Assembly: GCA_036489775.1 (NCBI GenBank)
Contig: DASXFC010000001.1
Span: 53,952 to 117,951, forward strand
Source of the DNA: Bog-473 sp036489775
Lineage (GTDB): Bacteria; Actinomycetota; Acidimicrobiia; Acidimicrobiales; RAAP-2
Direction: 5' to 3'
Length of the DNA: 64,000 nucleotides
A program made the position numbers and the translations under genes. The notes under the pieces were generated by a model. The model was given only the letters and a program-made list of their open reading frames with translations, did not search any database and was not told where the DNA came from. Of the stretch, positions 34,218 through 42,969 are shown one piece after another. Numbering within the stretch: position 1 is the stretch's first letter; each line of letters starts with the position of its first letter.

Positions 34218-35255
34218 CTAGCTGTCGAGGCCCAACCAATGGCGCAGGAATGGAATGGCCTCGATCCCGTGCCACTGGTGATCGCCCTCGAAGACGTCGT
34301 GCACCACCCGGTCGGCCGCTCCCTGGGTCTCGTAGACCGTGCGGGTGCGCCGGACGGCCTCGGTGGCCGCGGCCAGGGGGAAGAGGAAGTCCTCGGTACC
34401 CGTTTCGACCAGGAACGGCCGGGGGGCGATGAGGGCACCGAGGTCCTCGTGCTCCAGGCGGCCCAGCATGCCGAAGGCCACCTGCGAGCCGCACATGTTC
34501 CACGGCACCTTGTGGCATTCGGCCCACGACGAGAAGTACCCGCTGACCACCGCGGCGGCCACCCGATCGTCCAGGGCGGCGGTGAAGAGGGTGACCGTCC
34601 CCCCGTAGGACAGGCCCACCATCCCGATCCGCCCGGCGTCGACCAGCGGGTGGTCGGCCAGGACGTCGAGGCTGCGCTGGAGGTCCCAGATGTTCTGGGC
34701 CAGCGGGTTCCATCCCGCCATGACCGCATGGACCAGGTTGGTATCGCAGGCGTAGTGATCCTCGGGGTTCCAGTCCAGACGCTCGCCGAAACAGCGCAGG
34801 TCTGGTGCCAGCACGACGAAGCCCTGGCGGACGAGCTGCAGCGCGTAGTCGCTGTTGGGCGCGGCCGTGAACTCGAGCCCGACCGCTTGCGCCTTGCCCG
34901 GGCCGTGTCCGTGGCAGGCCAGGACGGCTGGACCCGGTTGGGTACGGCCGTCGGGTACCAACAAGTAGGCCGGCACCGACATGGTGTCTTCGCTGTCGTA
35001 GACGATCTTGTCCCGCCGGTAGCCATCGCACTCCACCGACTCGAGGGTCTCGAGATCAAGGGGCACCGGGTCGGGCCTCGGCCCGAGCAGCTCGACCAAG
35101 CGGGCCCGCCGGCGCTCCAACCAGCCGGGCAGGGCGGCCGGGTCTCCCTCGGGTAGCGGATCCTCGTGCGTGGTGGCAGCCAAGCGGACCATCCACTGGT
35201 ACCACGGGGAGTAGTTGCGCGCCGGGGCTGCGAGCCCGGCCAGTCCGTCGCTCAT
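34218..35255 (-). CDS. Alpha/beta hydrolase, acetyl-xylan-esterase/dienelactone-hydrolase-like
   Basis: A 345-residue alpha/beta hydrolase with an N-terminal cap region (SPWYQWMVRLAATTHEDP), strand PAVLACHGHGPGKAQAVG, nucleophile elbow GLSYGGT, an acid near ETGTEDFLFP and catalytic His in FEGDHQWHG. It resembles the Abhydrolase_7/AXE1 group, which deacetylates sugars or cleaves small esters. No signal peptide is seen, so it is cytoplasmic. The open frame continues to 35438, but ATG 35255 is preceded by TACATT and 6 nt, which fixes a leaderless start. It is divergent from the TauD-type gene by 55 bp. Confidence 0.82.
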   Translation of the reverse strand: MSDGLAGLAAPARNYSPWYQWMVRLAATTHEDPLPEGDPAALPGWLERRRARLVELLGPRPDPVPLDLETLESVECDGYRRDKIVYDSEDTMSVPAYLLVPDGRTQPGPAVLACHGHGPGKAQAVGLEFTAAPNSDYALQLVRQGFVVLAPDLRCFGERLDWNPEDHYACDTNLVHAVMAGWNPLAQNIWDLQRSLDVLADHPLVDAGRIGMVGLSYGGTVTLFTAALDDRVAAAVVSGYFSSWAECHKVPWNMCGSQVAFGMLGRLEHEDLGALIAPRPFLVETGTEDFLFPLAAATEAVRRTRTVYETQGAADRVVHDVFEGDHQWHGIEAIPFLRHWLGLDS

Positions 35256-35261
35256 CGAGTC

Positions 35262-35267
35262 AATGTA
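35262..35267 (-). promoter_or_regulatory. -10 box of a leaderless esterase gene
   Basis: TACATT, then GACTCG, then ATG at 35255 on the minus strand. Confidence 0.45.
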
Positions 35268-35298
35268 GGTGCGATTGAGGTCGTGGCCGGGAGTCGGG

Positions 35299-35304
35299 CA
35301 CAAT
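35299..35304 (+). promoter_or_regulatory. -10 box of the TauD-type dioxygenase gene
   Basis: CACAAT, then TGACCC, then GTG at 35311. The two divergent -10 boxes here are only 31 bp apart. Confidence 0.4.
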
Positions 35305-35310
35305 TGACCC

Positions 35311-36171
35311 GTGTCCGCCGCCACCCGTCTCAGCGTGCACCCGCTCTCGCCCAAGATCGGCGCCGAAATCCACGACATCGACATCTCCGAGCCGCTGGCT
35401 CCCGAGGTGGTGGCCGCGCTCCGCCACGCGCTCAACACCCATCACGTCATCTTCTTCCGGGATCAGGCGCTGAGCGCCGACCAGCAGGCCGCCTTCGCCA
35501 GCCAGTTCGGTGAGGTGACCGAGGCGCACCCGGTACTCCCTTCCATCCCCGAGAACGGCCAGGTGCTCGCCATTGACGGCAAGGTCGACCGGGCCAGTTG
35601 GTGGCACACCGACGTGACCTTCCTGCAAACACCGGCCATGGGTTCGATCCTCTACATGCTCGAGGCACCCGAGGTCGGGGGCGACACCATGTGGGCCAGC
35701 CTCCAGGACGCCTACGACGGATTGCACCCCAGCGTGCGCGCGCTGTGCGACAGCCTCATCGCCATCCACCACGATCCCTGGTTCGCCGCCGACGTGGACG
35801 CCCACGGTGGTTACCAGTGGGATGGTGAATGGCGCGACAAGCTGCTGCCGGCCATCCACCCGGTGGTCCGCACCCACCCCGAGACTGGTCGCAACGGCCT
35901 GTTCGTCAACGGCCAGTTCACCCAGTCGCTCTTCGGGCTCTCCAAGAACGAGAGCAACGCCATCCTCGAGATGCTGTACCGCCATTGCGTGCAGCCCGAA
36001 TACACCGTGCGCTTCCGCTGGCAGGCCGGTTCGGTCGCCTTCTGGGACAACCGGGCCACCATGCACTACGCCCTGGACGACTACGGGGACACCCCCCGCT
36101 TCGCCCACCGCGTCACATTGCGGGGCGATCAGCCCTTCGGACCCTCCATGCCGGCGCCGCCCCGCGCCTGA
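35311..36171 (+). CDS. TauD/TfdA-family Fe(II)/2-oxoglutarate dioxygenase
   Basis: A 286-residue dioxygenase. The iron triad is visible as WHTDVTF (His and Asp) and the distal His in HRVTLRGDQPFG; the 2-oxoglutarate Arg lies in the same C-terminal region. The N-terminus PLSPKIGAEIHDIDISEPL is typical. Members hydroxylate taurine, alkylsulfates, 2,4-D or similar acids. The substrate here is unknown; the nearby sulfotransferase makes a sulfated compound possible, but the genes are not in one operon. The GTG start at 35311 sits behind a CACAAT box. The gene is 21 bp from the convergent binding-protein gene. Confidence 0.92.
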   Translation: MSAATRLSVHPLSPKIGAEIHDIDISEPLAPEVVAALRHALNTHHVIFFRDQALSADQQAAFASQFGEVTEAHPVLPSIPENGQVLAIDGKVDRASWWHTDVTFLQTPAMGSILYMLEAPEVGGDTMWASLQDAYDGLHPSVRALCDSLIAIHHDPWFAADVDAHGGYQWDGEWRDKLLPAIHPVVRTHPETGRNGLFVNGQFTQSLFGLSKNESNAILEMLYRHCVQPEYTVRFRWQAGSVAFWDNRATMHYALDDYGDTPRFAHRVTLRGDQPFGPSMPAPPRA

Positions 36172-36192
36172 GCCGGGCCCCCCAACCGCCGG

Positions 36193-37770
36193 CTAGGACG
36201 CCGGCAGCGGCTTCCAGGTCTGCTCGACCACCCAGCAGGTGCCCTGCGGTTTGCCGTTGGTCTTGAGCAGGCATTGCGACGAGGGCGGCACGTTGTTGTG
36301 AATCTTCACCACCTGGTACTCCGTGGGGCCGTAGGCCTTGTTGGACCCGAAGGTCCAGGTCGGTGAGAGCGTGCCCGGGAAGTCGCTGACCTTGGCCATG
36401 GCCTCGACGAAAGTGCGCCGGTTGAGGTCCTTGCCGGCCGCCTTGGCCGCTTGGGCGAACAGGCGGATGGCCCCGCACCAGCCTTCGATCGGGCCCTGCT
36501 CCTCGATGAAGTGCGAGGTGGCGCCCGGGATGTTCTTCGGGTACTTGGCGTGCCAGGTGTTGTAACAGGAGCGCACGCCGGCGTCATACCCGCCCTTGCT
36601 CTCGGGCCGGTTGTCGTCGAAGCCGCCCAAGGTCTCGGTGGTCACGCCTTCCTGGCCGTTGAGGGCGGCCTCATACGGTGCCGGGATCAGGCCCAGGGCC
36701 GACTCGATACTGCTCTGGTAGTCGCTGAGCAAGAGCTGGGGGTAGTACTGCTGCGAGGTCTCCTGCCCGATGTAGGCGAACAAGGCCGGCTCGGGCAACA
36801 GCGGGATGACCGACTGCACCCCGGCCGACTTGAAGCGCTCCACCGCCAGCTGCGCATCAGAGTTGGCACTGGCGGTGTCGTTGATGTTCCCGGCAATGGT
36901 CTCGACGATCGGTTTGATCCCGTCCTTCTTGAGGAGCGGCATCAGGTAGTAGTTGAGCGCGGCCTGGTCGGCGGCCTGGTCCGAAACGGCCACGCCCACC
37001 GTCTTGGTGTGAGCGAGGCGCCCCGAGCTCAGTCCCCACTTCACCAGCGCATCGAGCACGGGGACGTCGTCGGGCCCGGTCCACCACAGGTAGGGCGAAC
37101 CCAGCTCGGTCCAGTCCGTGACCGTCGACCAGGCGCTGATGAGCGGGGTGTGTCCCTGCTCGGTCACGCAGAGTTGATTGTCCCCCTGCCAGGTGCCGAT
37201 GCCGTCGATCACGGCGAAGACGGCTGGGCTGCCCTGGGTCCACTGGCGGCACAGCGCGGTCTGTTCGGCGTCGTTGGTGGGATCGAACTGCACGATGATG
37301 GGGTTGATCTTGCGCCCGTAGATCCCACCGCCCTGGTTGATCTGGTTCACGTAGAGGTGGATGGCGTTGATCTGCTGGCCGTACTCCTTGTCCTCGGCGA
37401 ACCCGAGACGACCGACCAGGCTGTTGATATCCACCACCGGGAAGACCACGTTGATCTGGGTGGCCGTGACACCGCGGGTACTGGTGCTGGCCTGGCTCAC
37501 CGGCGTCGACTTGAAGGCCGCCGCCTTGACGGTCGATTCCTTGACCACGGCTGCCCCGGCCGGGTTGGAGCCGCCGGGCGCGCCCGAAGGCGCCAGCAGG
37601 ATCCAGGCCACCAGGGCCACCACTACGGCCACCACAATGAGCGCGGTGCGGATCTGCATGACCGGGGGCCGGCGCCGCAGTCGACGCCAGGTGCGGCCGA
37701 CCGGGGCCAGCGGATGGAGGGAGAGCAGGCCGCGCTGCGCAGACGTTTCCAAGTTCGCCTCCATGTTCAC
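36193..37770 (-). CDS. Membrane-anchored substrate-binding protein of a Liv-type ABC transporter
   Basis: A 525-residue protein with a cytoplasmic basic N-terminus, one membrane anchor (about 41-61, ALIVVAVVVALVAWILLAP) in place of a lipobox, and a type I periplasmic-binding fold (Peripla_BP_6): TQINVVFPVVDINSLVGRLGF, then YVNQINQGGGIYGRKINPIIVQ, and GVQSVIPLLPEPALFAYIGQE. It would capture the substrate outside the cell for the LivHM-type permease. Several Cys suggest disulfides. The ATG overlaps the LivG stop by 4 bp (ATGA), so it is the last gene of the transporter operon. Amino acids, amides or sugar-like acids are all possible ligands. Confidence 0.88.
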   Translation of the reverse strand: MNMEANLETSAQRGLLSLHPLAPVGRTWRRLRRRPPVMQIRTALIVVAVVVALVAWILLAPSGAPGGSNPAGAAVVKESTVKAAAFKSTPVSQASTSTRGVTATQINVVFPVVDINSLVGRLGFAEDKEYGQQINAIHLYVNQINQGGGIYGRKINPIIVQFDPTNDAEQTALCRQWTQGSPAVFAVIDGIGTWQGDNQLCVTEQGHTPLISAWSTVTDWTELGSPYLWWTGPDDVPVLDALVKWGLSSGRLAHTKTVGVAVSDQAADQAALNYYLMPLLKKDGIKPIVETIAGNINDTASANSDAQLAVERFKSAGVQSVIPLLPEPALFAYIGQETSQQYYPQLLLSDYQSSIESALGLIPAPYEAALNGQEGVTTETLGGFDDNRPESKGGYDAGVRSCYNTWHAKYPKNIPGATSHFIEEQGPIEGWCGAIRLFAQAAKAAGKDLNRRTFVEAMAKVSDFPGTLSPTWTFGSNKAYGPTEYQVVKIHNNVPPSSQCLLKTNGKPQGTCWVVEQTWKPLPAS

Positions 37771-38651
37771 TTCGCCTCGGCCCCGCCGTCAGGTCCGTCG
37801 GACCGAGTCTCTCCCACCGGCCCCGAGGCCAGGAGGGCCTCCTCGCTCGCACCAAGGTACGCCGCCAGCGCCTTGGGGTCGGCCCGCACCGCCTCGGGGT
37901 CCCCGGCCGCCACCACCTGCCCCTGCTCCATGACCACCACCTGGGTGCAGAGTTCGAAGACCAATGGCACATCGTGCTCGACCAGCACGATGGTGGTGTC
38001 AGCCACCTCGTGCAGCCGGCGCAGCAGAGGGATGAACGCCTCGGCCTCGCGCTGGGCGATGCCGGCAGTGGGCTCGTCGAGCAGCAGCAGGCGGGGCTGG
38101 GCCAGCACGATCGAGGCCAGGTCGACCACGCGTCGGGTGCCGGTCGACAGCTCGGCCGTGCGGTGGTGACGGAAGCGCTCGAGCCCGAAGGCGGCGATGA
38201 CCTGGTCCACCGCGGCCAGCTTGCGCCGCTCGGTCCGCCGGGCCCAGGGCAACCGCAACGTGGTTGAGAGAACCGCCACCTCCTGCTTGGCGTCCTCGCA
38301 CAGCAACAAGACGTCCATCACCGATAGCTCCGGATAGAGCCGGCAGTCCTGGAAGGAACGGACCATCCCGGCCCGCAGCCGCTCCTCGGGTAGGTACTCC
38401 CTCATGTCGATCCCGTCGAGCGTCACCGTGCCGCCTTGGGGCACCACCAATCCCGAGATCACGTCCAACGTGGTGGTCTTGCCCGAACCGTTGGCCCCGA
38501 TCAGTCCGACGATCGAACCGGGCCTGGCCTCGAAGGTCACCCCGTTGAGGGCATGGATCCCTCCGAATTGCATGGCGAGGCCATTGACCTGGAGATGGGC
38601 CGGGCGTCGGCCGGTGGAACGGTCAGGCGCGGCCAAGGTCGGCACCGTCAC
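37767..38651 (-). CDS. ABC transporter ATP-binding protein, LivG type
   Basis: A 294-residue cytoplasmic ATPase. The Walker A is GANGSGKTT, the Walker B is RLLLLDEPTAG and the H-loop is IVLVEHD; the signature motif is the variant LSTGTRR, and a long insert (CEDAKQEVAVLSTTLRLPWARR) sits in the helical domain as in LivG proteins. It pairs with the LivF half of the MFS-LivF fusion to power the fused LivHM permease. It overlaps both neighbours by 4 bp, so expression is tightly coupled. Confidence 0.92.
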   Translation of the reverse strand: MTVPTLAAPDRSTGRRPAHLQVNGLAMQFGGIHALNGVTFEARPGSIVGLIGANGSGKTTTLDVISGLVVPQGGTVTLDGIDMREYLPEERLRAGMVRSFQDCRLYPELSVMDVLLLCEDAKQEVAVLSTTLRLPWARRTERRKLAAVDQVIAAFGLERFRHHRTAELSTGTRRVVDLASIVLAQPRLLLLDEPTAGIAQREAEAFIPLLRRLHEVADTTIVLVEHDVPLVFELCTQVVVMEQGQVVAAGDPEAVRADPKALAAYLGASEEALLASGPVGETRSDGPDGGAEAK

Positions 38652-40687
38652 GGTCCGGCTCCCTCTGCGGCCATGACCACCGGCGGCGATTCGGTCGGTT
38701 CGACCGACGGGGGCGATCCTCCCGATCCGAGCCGGCGGCGATCGAGTAGCGAGCGCAGGCCGACGGTGACCGCATCACCAGCCTGGTGCATGAGCTGAGC
38801 CAGGCCGCCGGGCAGGTAGAGGATGAAGCAGATCAGACCGATCCCGCTGGTCAGGAACTGGATGGTCGGATTGGCCCCGAACAGCGACGGGATGCCCTCG
38901 AGGTAGAGGGCGCCCAGAATGGCGCCGGGGATCGACCCCAGCCCGCCGATGACCACCATCGAGATGATCAGCAACGAGCTGGTGGGGTCGAAGGTGGTGT
39001 CGGTGTTGTTGAGCTGTTGGACCGAGAAGGCGAAAAGGGCACCGGCGTAGCCGACCATGGCCCCCGAGAGGGCGAAGGCCAGCAGCTTGGTCCGCAGCAC
39101 CGGGATGCCCATGGCCGCGGCACCGAGCTCGTTGTCGCGCACGGCGACCAGACGACGGGCGATCCCCTTGTCCCGCCAGACCCGCACCATCAGGATCGAG
39201 ATCAGCAGCACCCCGAGCGAGAACCAAGCGAAGGACCGCTGGGACGCCAAGCTGATCCCGAACAAAGAGGGTGAGTTGACCAGAGTCCCGGCCGGATTGG
39301 GCAGCCCAGTACACAGCGTCTTGTGGATCAGCGGCAGGGTGATGCACGGCGTGGCCAGCACCGTGTTCTGCATGAAGATGGCGAAGGCGAGGGTGGTCAC
39401 GGCCAGGAACAGACCGGGCATGCGCAAGGCGGGCAGGCCGACGATGACGGCCACCAGTGCGGTGCCGCCGGCGGCGTAGAGCAACACCAGCGGGAGCGGG
39501 AAGGACGACCCGAGGTGCACCGCGATCAGGGCGCCCACAGCCACCAGCCCGAAGTGGCCGAGGGATACTTGGCCGGCCCACCCGGTCAGCACGGTCAGCG
39601 ACAGGGCAATGACGGCATAGATGCAGATCTGGCTGTAGAGGTAGTTGTTCCCCACGCTGAGGACCAGCGGGAGCAACACCGCCACCGCCAGAATGCCCAT
39701 GACCCCCGAGCGCGACACGTTGCGGCGCAAGGTGTCGCCCGCCGAGCGCACGGTGGTGGCGGCGCCGTAGGACCACGAGGTGCGGTCGCCGGTCCGTGTC
39801 CCCTTCCTGAGCGCCCGCACCCGCACCAGCAGGACGGCCAGCGCGACCAGGAAGAGCCAGAACCACTGGCTGGCCGGAGAGACGTTCCATTCCAAGAGCT
39901 CGGTGAGCAGGCCCATCCCGATCCCGGCCACGAAGGCAGTGGTCAGGTTGATCATGGCGCCGATGAGGGCGGCGGTGAGGGCGAAGAAGAGGAGGTCGGG
40001 ACTCAACACCTGCAGCAGCGAGCTGACCTGCTGGTCGGCGCTGACCACGGTCAGGATGGCGGTGAAGGCCGAGAGCACACCGGCCACGGTCCAGGTCAGC
40101 GTCGAGGTGCGGCGGATCCACACCCCCGAGAGCCGGGCCGACTCGGCGTTCTCCGACATGGCCCGCATGGCCAGGCCCCAAGAGGTCCAGCGCACGCAGG
40201 CCACCAGAATCAACACCACCAAGGGCGCCACGATCAAGGTCAGCACCTCCCCCGGGTTGATGATGATGGTGCCGACCGTGAACGAGAGGTTGAAGGGAAC
40301 CGGCACGAACGACGACAGATGCTTGGCGCTGGGTCGGATGAAGGGCAGCGCGTCCAGGGCGATCAGCACCTGGCTCAAGCCGATGGTGGCCACCATGACC
40401 AGCACGCGGGGCCGGTAGAAGAGTCGGCGCAGGACCAGCTCGGACAGCGCGCCCACCGCCGCGGCCAGCGCCACCGAGAGCGTCAGCGCGAACCAGTACT
40501 CGAAGTGGAAGTCGAGCGTGAGCTTGACCAGGAACACCGCCGAGATGACACCGATCTGACCCTGGGCGAAGTTGAGGACGCGGTTGGTCCGGTAGACCAG
40601 GACGAAACCCACGGCCAGCAGGCCGTAACTCAGGCCGATGATCAGCCCCTGCAGAACGATGGCACTCGGTGCGGAGAAGGCGAGCAC
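38648..40687 (-). CDS. Fused LivH-LivM ABC permease
   Basis: A 679-residue membrane protein holding two permease domains that are usually separate. Residues 1-300 match LivH (IVLQGLIIGLSYGLLAVGFVLVYRTNRVLNFAQGQ). After a charged linker (about 300-330), residues 330-640 match LivM (YAVIALSLTVLTGWAGQVSLGHFGLVAVGA and the EAA-like LVAVRDNELGAAAMGI). About 17-20 membrane helices are expected. This single chain can form the complete channel. The start is GTG 40687, 15 bp after the stop of the MFS-LivF gene, and the 3' end overlaps LivG by 4 bp. Confidence 0.9.
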   Translation of the reverse strand: MLAFSAPSAIVLQGLIIGLSYGLLAVGFVLVYRTNRVLNFAQGQIGVISAVFLVKLTLDFHFEYWFALTLSVALAAAVGALSELVLRRLFYRPRVLVMVATIGLSQVLIALDALPFIRPSAKHLSSFVPVPFNLSFTVGTIIINPGEVLTLIVAPLVVLILVACVRWTSWGLAMRAMSENAESARLSGVWIRRTSTLTWTVAGVLSAFTAILTVVSADQQVSSLLQVLSPDLLFFALTAALIGAMINLTTAFVAGIGMGLLTELLEWNVSPASQWFWLFLVALAVLLVRVRALRKGTRTGDRTSWSYGAATTVRSAGDTLRRNVSRSGVMGILAVAVLLPLVLSVGNNYLYSQICIYAVIALSLTVLTGWAGQVSLGHFGLVAVGALIAVHLGSSFPLPLVLLYAAGGTALVAVIVGLPALRMPGLFLAVTTLAFAIFMQNTVLATPCITLPLIHKTLCTGLPNPAGTLVNSPSLFGISLASQRSFAWFSLGVLLISILMVRVWRDKGIARRLVAVRDNELGAAAMGIPVLRTKLLAFALSGAMVGYAGALFAFSVQQLNNTDTTFDPTSSLLIISMVVIGGLGSIPGAILGALYLEGIPSLFGANPTIQFLTSGIGLICFILYLPGGLAQLMHQAGDAVTVGLRSLLDRRRLGSGGSPPSVEPTESPPVVMAAEGAGP

Positions 40688-40702
40688 GGGAGCGAACCTG
40701 AC

Positions 40703-42907
40703 CTAGGCCAGACCGCTCGACGCCGTACCCAAGAAGACGGGCCTCAGAAGGTCGGGCCGTTCCATCAGTTCGGATGTCAGTCCGTCGAATCGGATCTCGC
40801 CGCGCTCCATGAAGAAGCAGCGGTCGGCCAGGCTCAAGGCTCGGTTCAGGCTCTGCTCAACCAGAATGACGGTCGCCCCCTCCTGGTTGATCCGCCGCAC
40901 CATCGTCATGAGGCGTTCGACGGTCATGGGGGCCAGCCCCAACGCCAGCTCGTCGATCATGAGCAGCCGTGGCTTGGTCATCATGACCCGCGACAGCGCC
41001 AGCATCTGCTGCTCCCCGCCCGAGAGCGTCCCCGCCGGCTGGTCCAGGCGGGCCGCCAACTCGGGGAACAGTTCGAGGGCCTCGTCCATGGCAGCGGCCA
41101 CCGCCGCCTTCTGGCTGCGCATGGTGTGACCACCGATGCGTAGGTTGTCGCGCACGCTAAGGCCGGGGAACGTCATCTTGCCGCCGACCAGCAGGGCCAC
41201 CTTCTCGTCGATGATCTGCTCTGGCTCGAGGTAGGTGCTGTTCATCCCGTAGATCCGGATGACGCCCCGGTGCGGGTGCGACAGTCCCGAGACGGCCCGC
41301 AGCAACGTCGACTTGCCGGCGCCGTTGGTGCCGAGCAGGGCCACCACGGATCCCTCGGCCACTTCGAGGTTGACATCGAACAGCACCTGGTTGGTGCCGT
41401 AGAAGAAATCGAGGTTGTGGATCTGCAGGGCCGGGATCTCGCCACCCGACTGGCGCCGGCGGCCCTCGGTGTAGCGCTCGATGACGTCCTCGATCACCAT
41501 GGTGATGTCCCGCTTGACGCTACGGGAACCGAGGATGAGCAGTAAGCCGCCGACGATGCAGACGGGGGCGATGACGGTGAGCGACACCACGATGCCGTGC
41601 AAGCCGCCGATGGCGTCAGACACGGCGCCGATGATGACCGAGCCGGCGAAACCACCGAAGACGAGCGAATACACGCCGAACATGGCAAAGCAGATGGTCC
41701 TCATCTCCGGCGGTGCGGTGGCGGCCAGGGTCATGAAGATGCAGATGGCCAGCGGCGACGTGCAGGCGGTGGCCACCAGTTGCAGCACCACGTACATCCA
41801 CAACTTGGGGACGTACAGCGAGCAGACGAAGAGGATCCCGTAGGCCGAGATACAGAAGCCCGAGATGATCAACGGTCGCTGGGGGGCGCGCCGGAAGTAG
41901 CGGTCACCGATGATGTAGGCGAAGGGCAGACCGAGAAAGGCGGCCAGTCCGACGATGGCCCCGACCTCGCTGCGGCTGGCCGTATCGAGGTGGTACTTGT
42001 CGACCAGGAAGAGATTGCTGAAGAGGCCGGCGCCGGTGCCCACGAAGCCGAGGATGGCCACGGCCACCAGCTCGTAGTAGAGCGATCGGATGCGGAGCAG
42101 CCTGGTCACGGCCGAACCCAGGAGGACCCGGGGTGCCTTCTCCTGCTGGGAGTGCAGGTCCATCCCCGACTCCTTGAGGATGTGGCTGCTCTCGTTGGCC
42201 CCCTTCTCCGGCTCCCGCAGGGTGAAGAGGGCAAAGCCCATGGGGATGCCCAGCAGGGCGACCAGCAGCCCGTAGCGCCAACTGTGCGCCACCGTCACCA
42301 CGAAACCGAAAATGAGGATCCCGACCGTCTGGGAGATCGGATCGGACAGGTTGTGCCAGCTGAACACCCGCCCTCTCCCCTCGGTGGAGTAGGCATCGGA
42401 CAGATAGGAGTTGTGCACGGTGTTGTTCACGCCCGAACCGACCGACGCGGCCAGGTACAAGAAGGCGAAGGCCCACACATTGGGTGAGAGCGCCATGCAC
42501 GCGCCGAAAACGGCGAAGATCAGGAGGCTGACCCCTGCCACCACCTTGCGGCTGCCCCGGTCGGCCCACAAGGCCAGCGGCACCGCCCACAACAGCTGGG
42601 ACACCTGAGCCACGAAGGTCACCGCCCCCAGGGCAGCGTTGGACATGTGGAACGAGACCTCGAGGTTGTGACCGATCAGGTTGATGCCGTAACCGAAGGT
42701 GCCCGGTATCAACGCGGCGGCCGTCATCAGGACCAGCGGGGAGTACCCCGACTTCTGCAGGATCCCGATCAGCGCCGGCGGCTTGCCCTCACCGGTCCCG
42801 GGCATGAGCTGGATGTCGGCGATGGCACCGGGATCACGGACGTTGGCGACGACATCGCGCAGCAGATCGTCCGGAACCGCAAACTCGAACAACGGCTCGT
42901 CGACCAC
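40703..42907 (-). CDS. MFS permease fused to a LivF-type ABC ATPase
   Basis: A 734-residue hybrid. Residues about 55-475 form an MFS carrier with some twelve helices (ALWADRGSRKVVAGVSLL is the loop 2-3 motif; FSWHNLSDPISQTVGILIFG; a large central loop). Residues about 490-734 form a complete LivF ATPase: ALQIHNLDFFYGTNQVLFDVNLEV, Walker A LLGTNGAGKST, signature LSGGEQQMLALSR, Walker B RLLMIDE and the LivF-type H-loop VILVEQS. No frameshift is needed, since the frame is continuous. A secondary carrier fused to the ATPase of a primary transporter is unusual. GTG 42907 has a TAGCAT -10 at 42917-42922 and a palindromic operator directly upstream. Confidence 0.9.
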   Translation of the reverse strand: MVDEPLFEFAVPDDLLRDVVANVRDPGAIADIQLMPGTGEGKPPALIGILQKSGYSPLVLMTAAALIPGTFGYGINLIGHNLEVSFHMSNAALGAVTFVAQVSQLLWAVPLALWADRGSRKVVAGVSLLIFAVFGACMALSPNVWAFAFLYLAASVGSGVNNTVHNSYLSDAYSTEGRGRVFSWHNLSDPISQTVGILIFGFVVTVAHSWRYGLLVALLGIPMGFALFTLREPEKGANESSHILKESGMDLHSQQEKAPRVLLGSAVTRLLRIRSLYYELVAVAILGFVGTGAGLFSNLFLVDKYHLDTASRSEVGAIVGLAAFLGLPFAYIIGDRYFRRAPQRPLIISGFCISAYGILFVCSLYVPKLWMYVVLQLVATACTSPLAICIFMTLAATAPPEMRTICFAMFGVYSLVFGGFAGSVIIGAVSDAIGGLHGIVVSLTVIAPVCIVGGLLLILGSRSVKRDITMVIEDVIERYTEGRRRQSGGEIPALQIHNLDFFYGTNQVLFDVNLEVAEGSVVALLGTNGAGKSTLLRAVSGLSHPHRGVIRIYGMNSTYLEPEQIIDEKVALLVGGKMTFPGLSVRDNLRIGGHTMRSQKAAVAAAMDEALELFPELAARLDQPAGTLSGGEQQMLALSRVMMTKPRLLMIDELALGLAPMTVERLMTMVRRINQEGATVILVEQSLNRALSLADRCFFMERGEIRFDGLTSELMERPDLLRPVFLGTASSGLA

Positions 42908-42926
42908 TGGGCGTGCATGCTATCTG

Positions 42927-42940
42927 TGACACCCGTGTCA
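42927..42940. promoter_or_regulatory. Palindromic operator TGACA-N4-TGTCA (copy 1)
   Basis: TGACACCCGTGTCA is followed by GTAA and lies just upstream of the TAGCAT -10 (42917-42922) of the MFS-LivF gene, between -10 and -35, a position typical for repression. An almost identical copy lies at 48742-48755. The size fits a TetR- or GntR-type dimer; no regulator gene is in the window. Confidence 0.6.
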
Positions 42941-42969
42941 GTAACTGAACGAGAACAGGGAATGGCTGG

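Noticed and set aside
36171..36194. AGCCGG...CCGGCT inverted repeat between the TauD-type gene and the binding-protein gene
   Set aside because: Arms of 6 bp with a 12-nt loop and no T-run; too weak to call a terminator in such GC-rich DNA.
39323..41143. A 606-codon plus-strand frame opposite the permease and MFS-LivF genes
   Set aside because: The translation is dominated by His, Gln, Gly and Asp, as expected for the reverse strand of membrane-protein codons.
41400..41520. A frameshift or chimera joining separate MFS and livF genes
   Set aside because: The frame is uninterrupted through the linker, and no start codon with a ribosome site is evident at the beginning of the LivF part; reads would still be needed to exclude an assembly fault.
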